Made by a program: the position numbers and the translations under genes. Positions 4,723 to 5,285 of a stretch of DNA of 5,285 bases are shown one piece after another (the stretch's first letter is position 1; every line of letters starts with the position of its first letter). This DNA is from Deltaproteobacteria bacterium (lineage in GTDB: Bacteria; Desulfobacterota; DSM-4660; Desulfatiglandales; Desulfatiglandaceae), in assembly GCA_011051075.1 (NCBI GenBank), contig DREN01000171.1, forward strand, positions 1 to 5,285. Reading direction: 5' to 3'. The notes beneath the pieces were generated by a model. It did not search any database and was not told the origin of the DNA. It saw only the letters and a program-made list of their open reading frames with translations.

Positions 4723-5285
4723 GGCTTATAAGGGAACTGACCGATATCATATATCCCCCGAGATGCGTGGCCTGCGGGGAATTTCTGTGGAAGGCACCTC
4801 TGATCAGGGGAGACAACGGCCCTCTTTTCTGCCCGGCATGCATGGCCCGCCTTCACCCTGTAAGTTCTCCACTGTGCCCCATATGCGGCATTCCCTTTGA
4901 TACCTACACAGGGGATGACCACCCCTGTGAGGATTGTCTGAGAAAAAGGCCCTGGTACGACTCGGCCGTGGCCCCTTTTCTGTACCAGGGTCCCGTGTTG
5001 GAGGCCGTTCACCGGCTCAAGTATGGCCTGGATGGGTTTGTGGCCGATTCGTTGGGTCCCATGTTGTCAAGGTTTACCCGCCAATGGATCAGGGGCCATG
5101 GAGGTCTGCTGATCATGCCGGTCCCTCTCCATCCAAAGAGGGTGCGGGAAAGGGGCTTTAACCAGAGCCTACTCCTGGCAAGGCATGTGGCAGGGGAGCT
5201 GAGGGCTGAACTGGACTTTCTGTCTTTGAGGAGGGTAAAGTACACATTGCCTCAGACAAGGCTGTCAAAAGAGGAGAGAAAGAAA
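4719..5285 (+). CDS. comF: ComF-family phosphoribosyltransferase-like protein, 3' end cut by the window
   Basis: The first 189 codons are present with no stop; the frame is open at the window edge. The N-terminus holds a double zinc-ribbon of four cysteine pairs: C16-V-A-C19, C38-P-A-C41, C53-P-I-C56 and C70-E-D-C73. The type I phosphoribosyltransferase-like domain follows with FLYQGPVLEAVHRLKYG (87-103), the family hallmark PVPLHPKRVRERGFNQ (134-149), and the R-x-x-x-T-x-P-Q-T-x-L-x-x-x-x-R pattern near 172-187. The PRPP-binding acidic loop expected further on is outside the window. ComF proteins take part in DNA uptake in naturally competent bacteria and are related to GntX, but they also occur widely in species with no known competence, so the role here is open. 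The start overlaps the YkgJ stop (ATGA). No strong Shine-Dalgarno is seen, which fits translational coupling. Confidence 0.92.
   Translation, partial: MRLIRELTDIIYPPRCVACGEFLWKAPLIRGDNGPLFCPACMARLHPVSSPLCPICGIPFDTYTGDDHPCEDCLRKRPWYDSAVAPFLYQGPVLEAVHRLKYGLDGFVADSLGPMLSRFTRQWIRGHGGLLIMPVPLHPKRVRERGFNQSLLLARHVAGELRAELDFLSLRRVKYTLPQTRLSKEERKK

Overview
The window most resembles an anaerobic or microaerophilic member of the Desulfobacterota (former Deltaproteobacteria). The reasons are an N-terminal-rubredoxin (reverse) rubrerythrin, a CGGC-domain cysteine protein, a small DVU0772-like protein of the kind I associate with sulfate reducers, a -24/-12 (sigma-54) promoter, and moderately GC-rich coding DNA with GGAGG-type ribosome binding sites. 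This assignment is inferred from protein resemblance. No rRNA or other phylogenetic marker is present.

Layout. (1) 102-878, plus strand: a crotonase/enoyl-CoA hydratase superfamily protein that lacks both canonical catalytic glutamates. (2) 888-929: a strong hairpin between convergent genes. (3) 942-3473, minus strand: a run of six co-directional genes. In transcription order these are a 67-aa conserved-looking protein, reverse rubrerythrin, a DVU0772-like protein, a 57-aa winged-helix protein, a damaged YbaY-META lipoprotein gene and a CGGC-domain protein. (4) 3474-4344: about 870 bases with no convincing gene. This stretch holds a good sigma-54 promoter pointing into the minus-strand cluster, two palindromes built from TGAGACA half-sites that could be activator sites, and further on a hairpin with tandem heptamers. 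(5) 4345-5285, plus strand: a YkgJ-type cysteine-cluster protein whose stop overlaps the start of a ComF-family phosphoribosyltransferase. The ComF gene runs off the end of the window.

How it may fit together. The minus-strand cluster reads as a peroxide/redox-stress unit: rubrerythrin as NADH:peroxidase, a small DNA-binding protein, and a second cysteine-rich, presumably metal-binding protein. It would be switched on by sigma-54 and a bacterial enhancer-binding protein. The functional link is inferred from co-orientation, short gaps and the promoter.

The least ordinary observation is two amber (TAG) codons followed by same-frame sequence that still looks coding. One lies inside the lipoprotein gene, which also carries an apparent -1 frameshift and a truncated end, so decay is the simpler reading there. 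The other ends the DVU0772-like gene but is followed by 27 sense codons of protein-like sequence. Amber read-through or pyrrolysine use is possible but unproven; two other genes use TAG as what look like ordinary stops.
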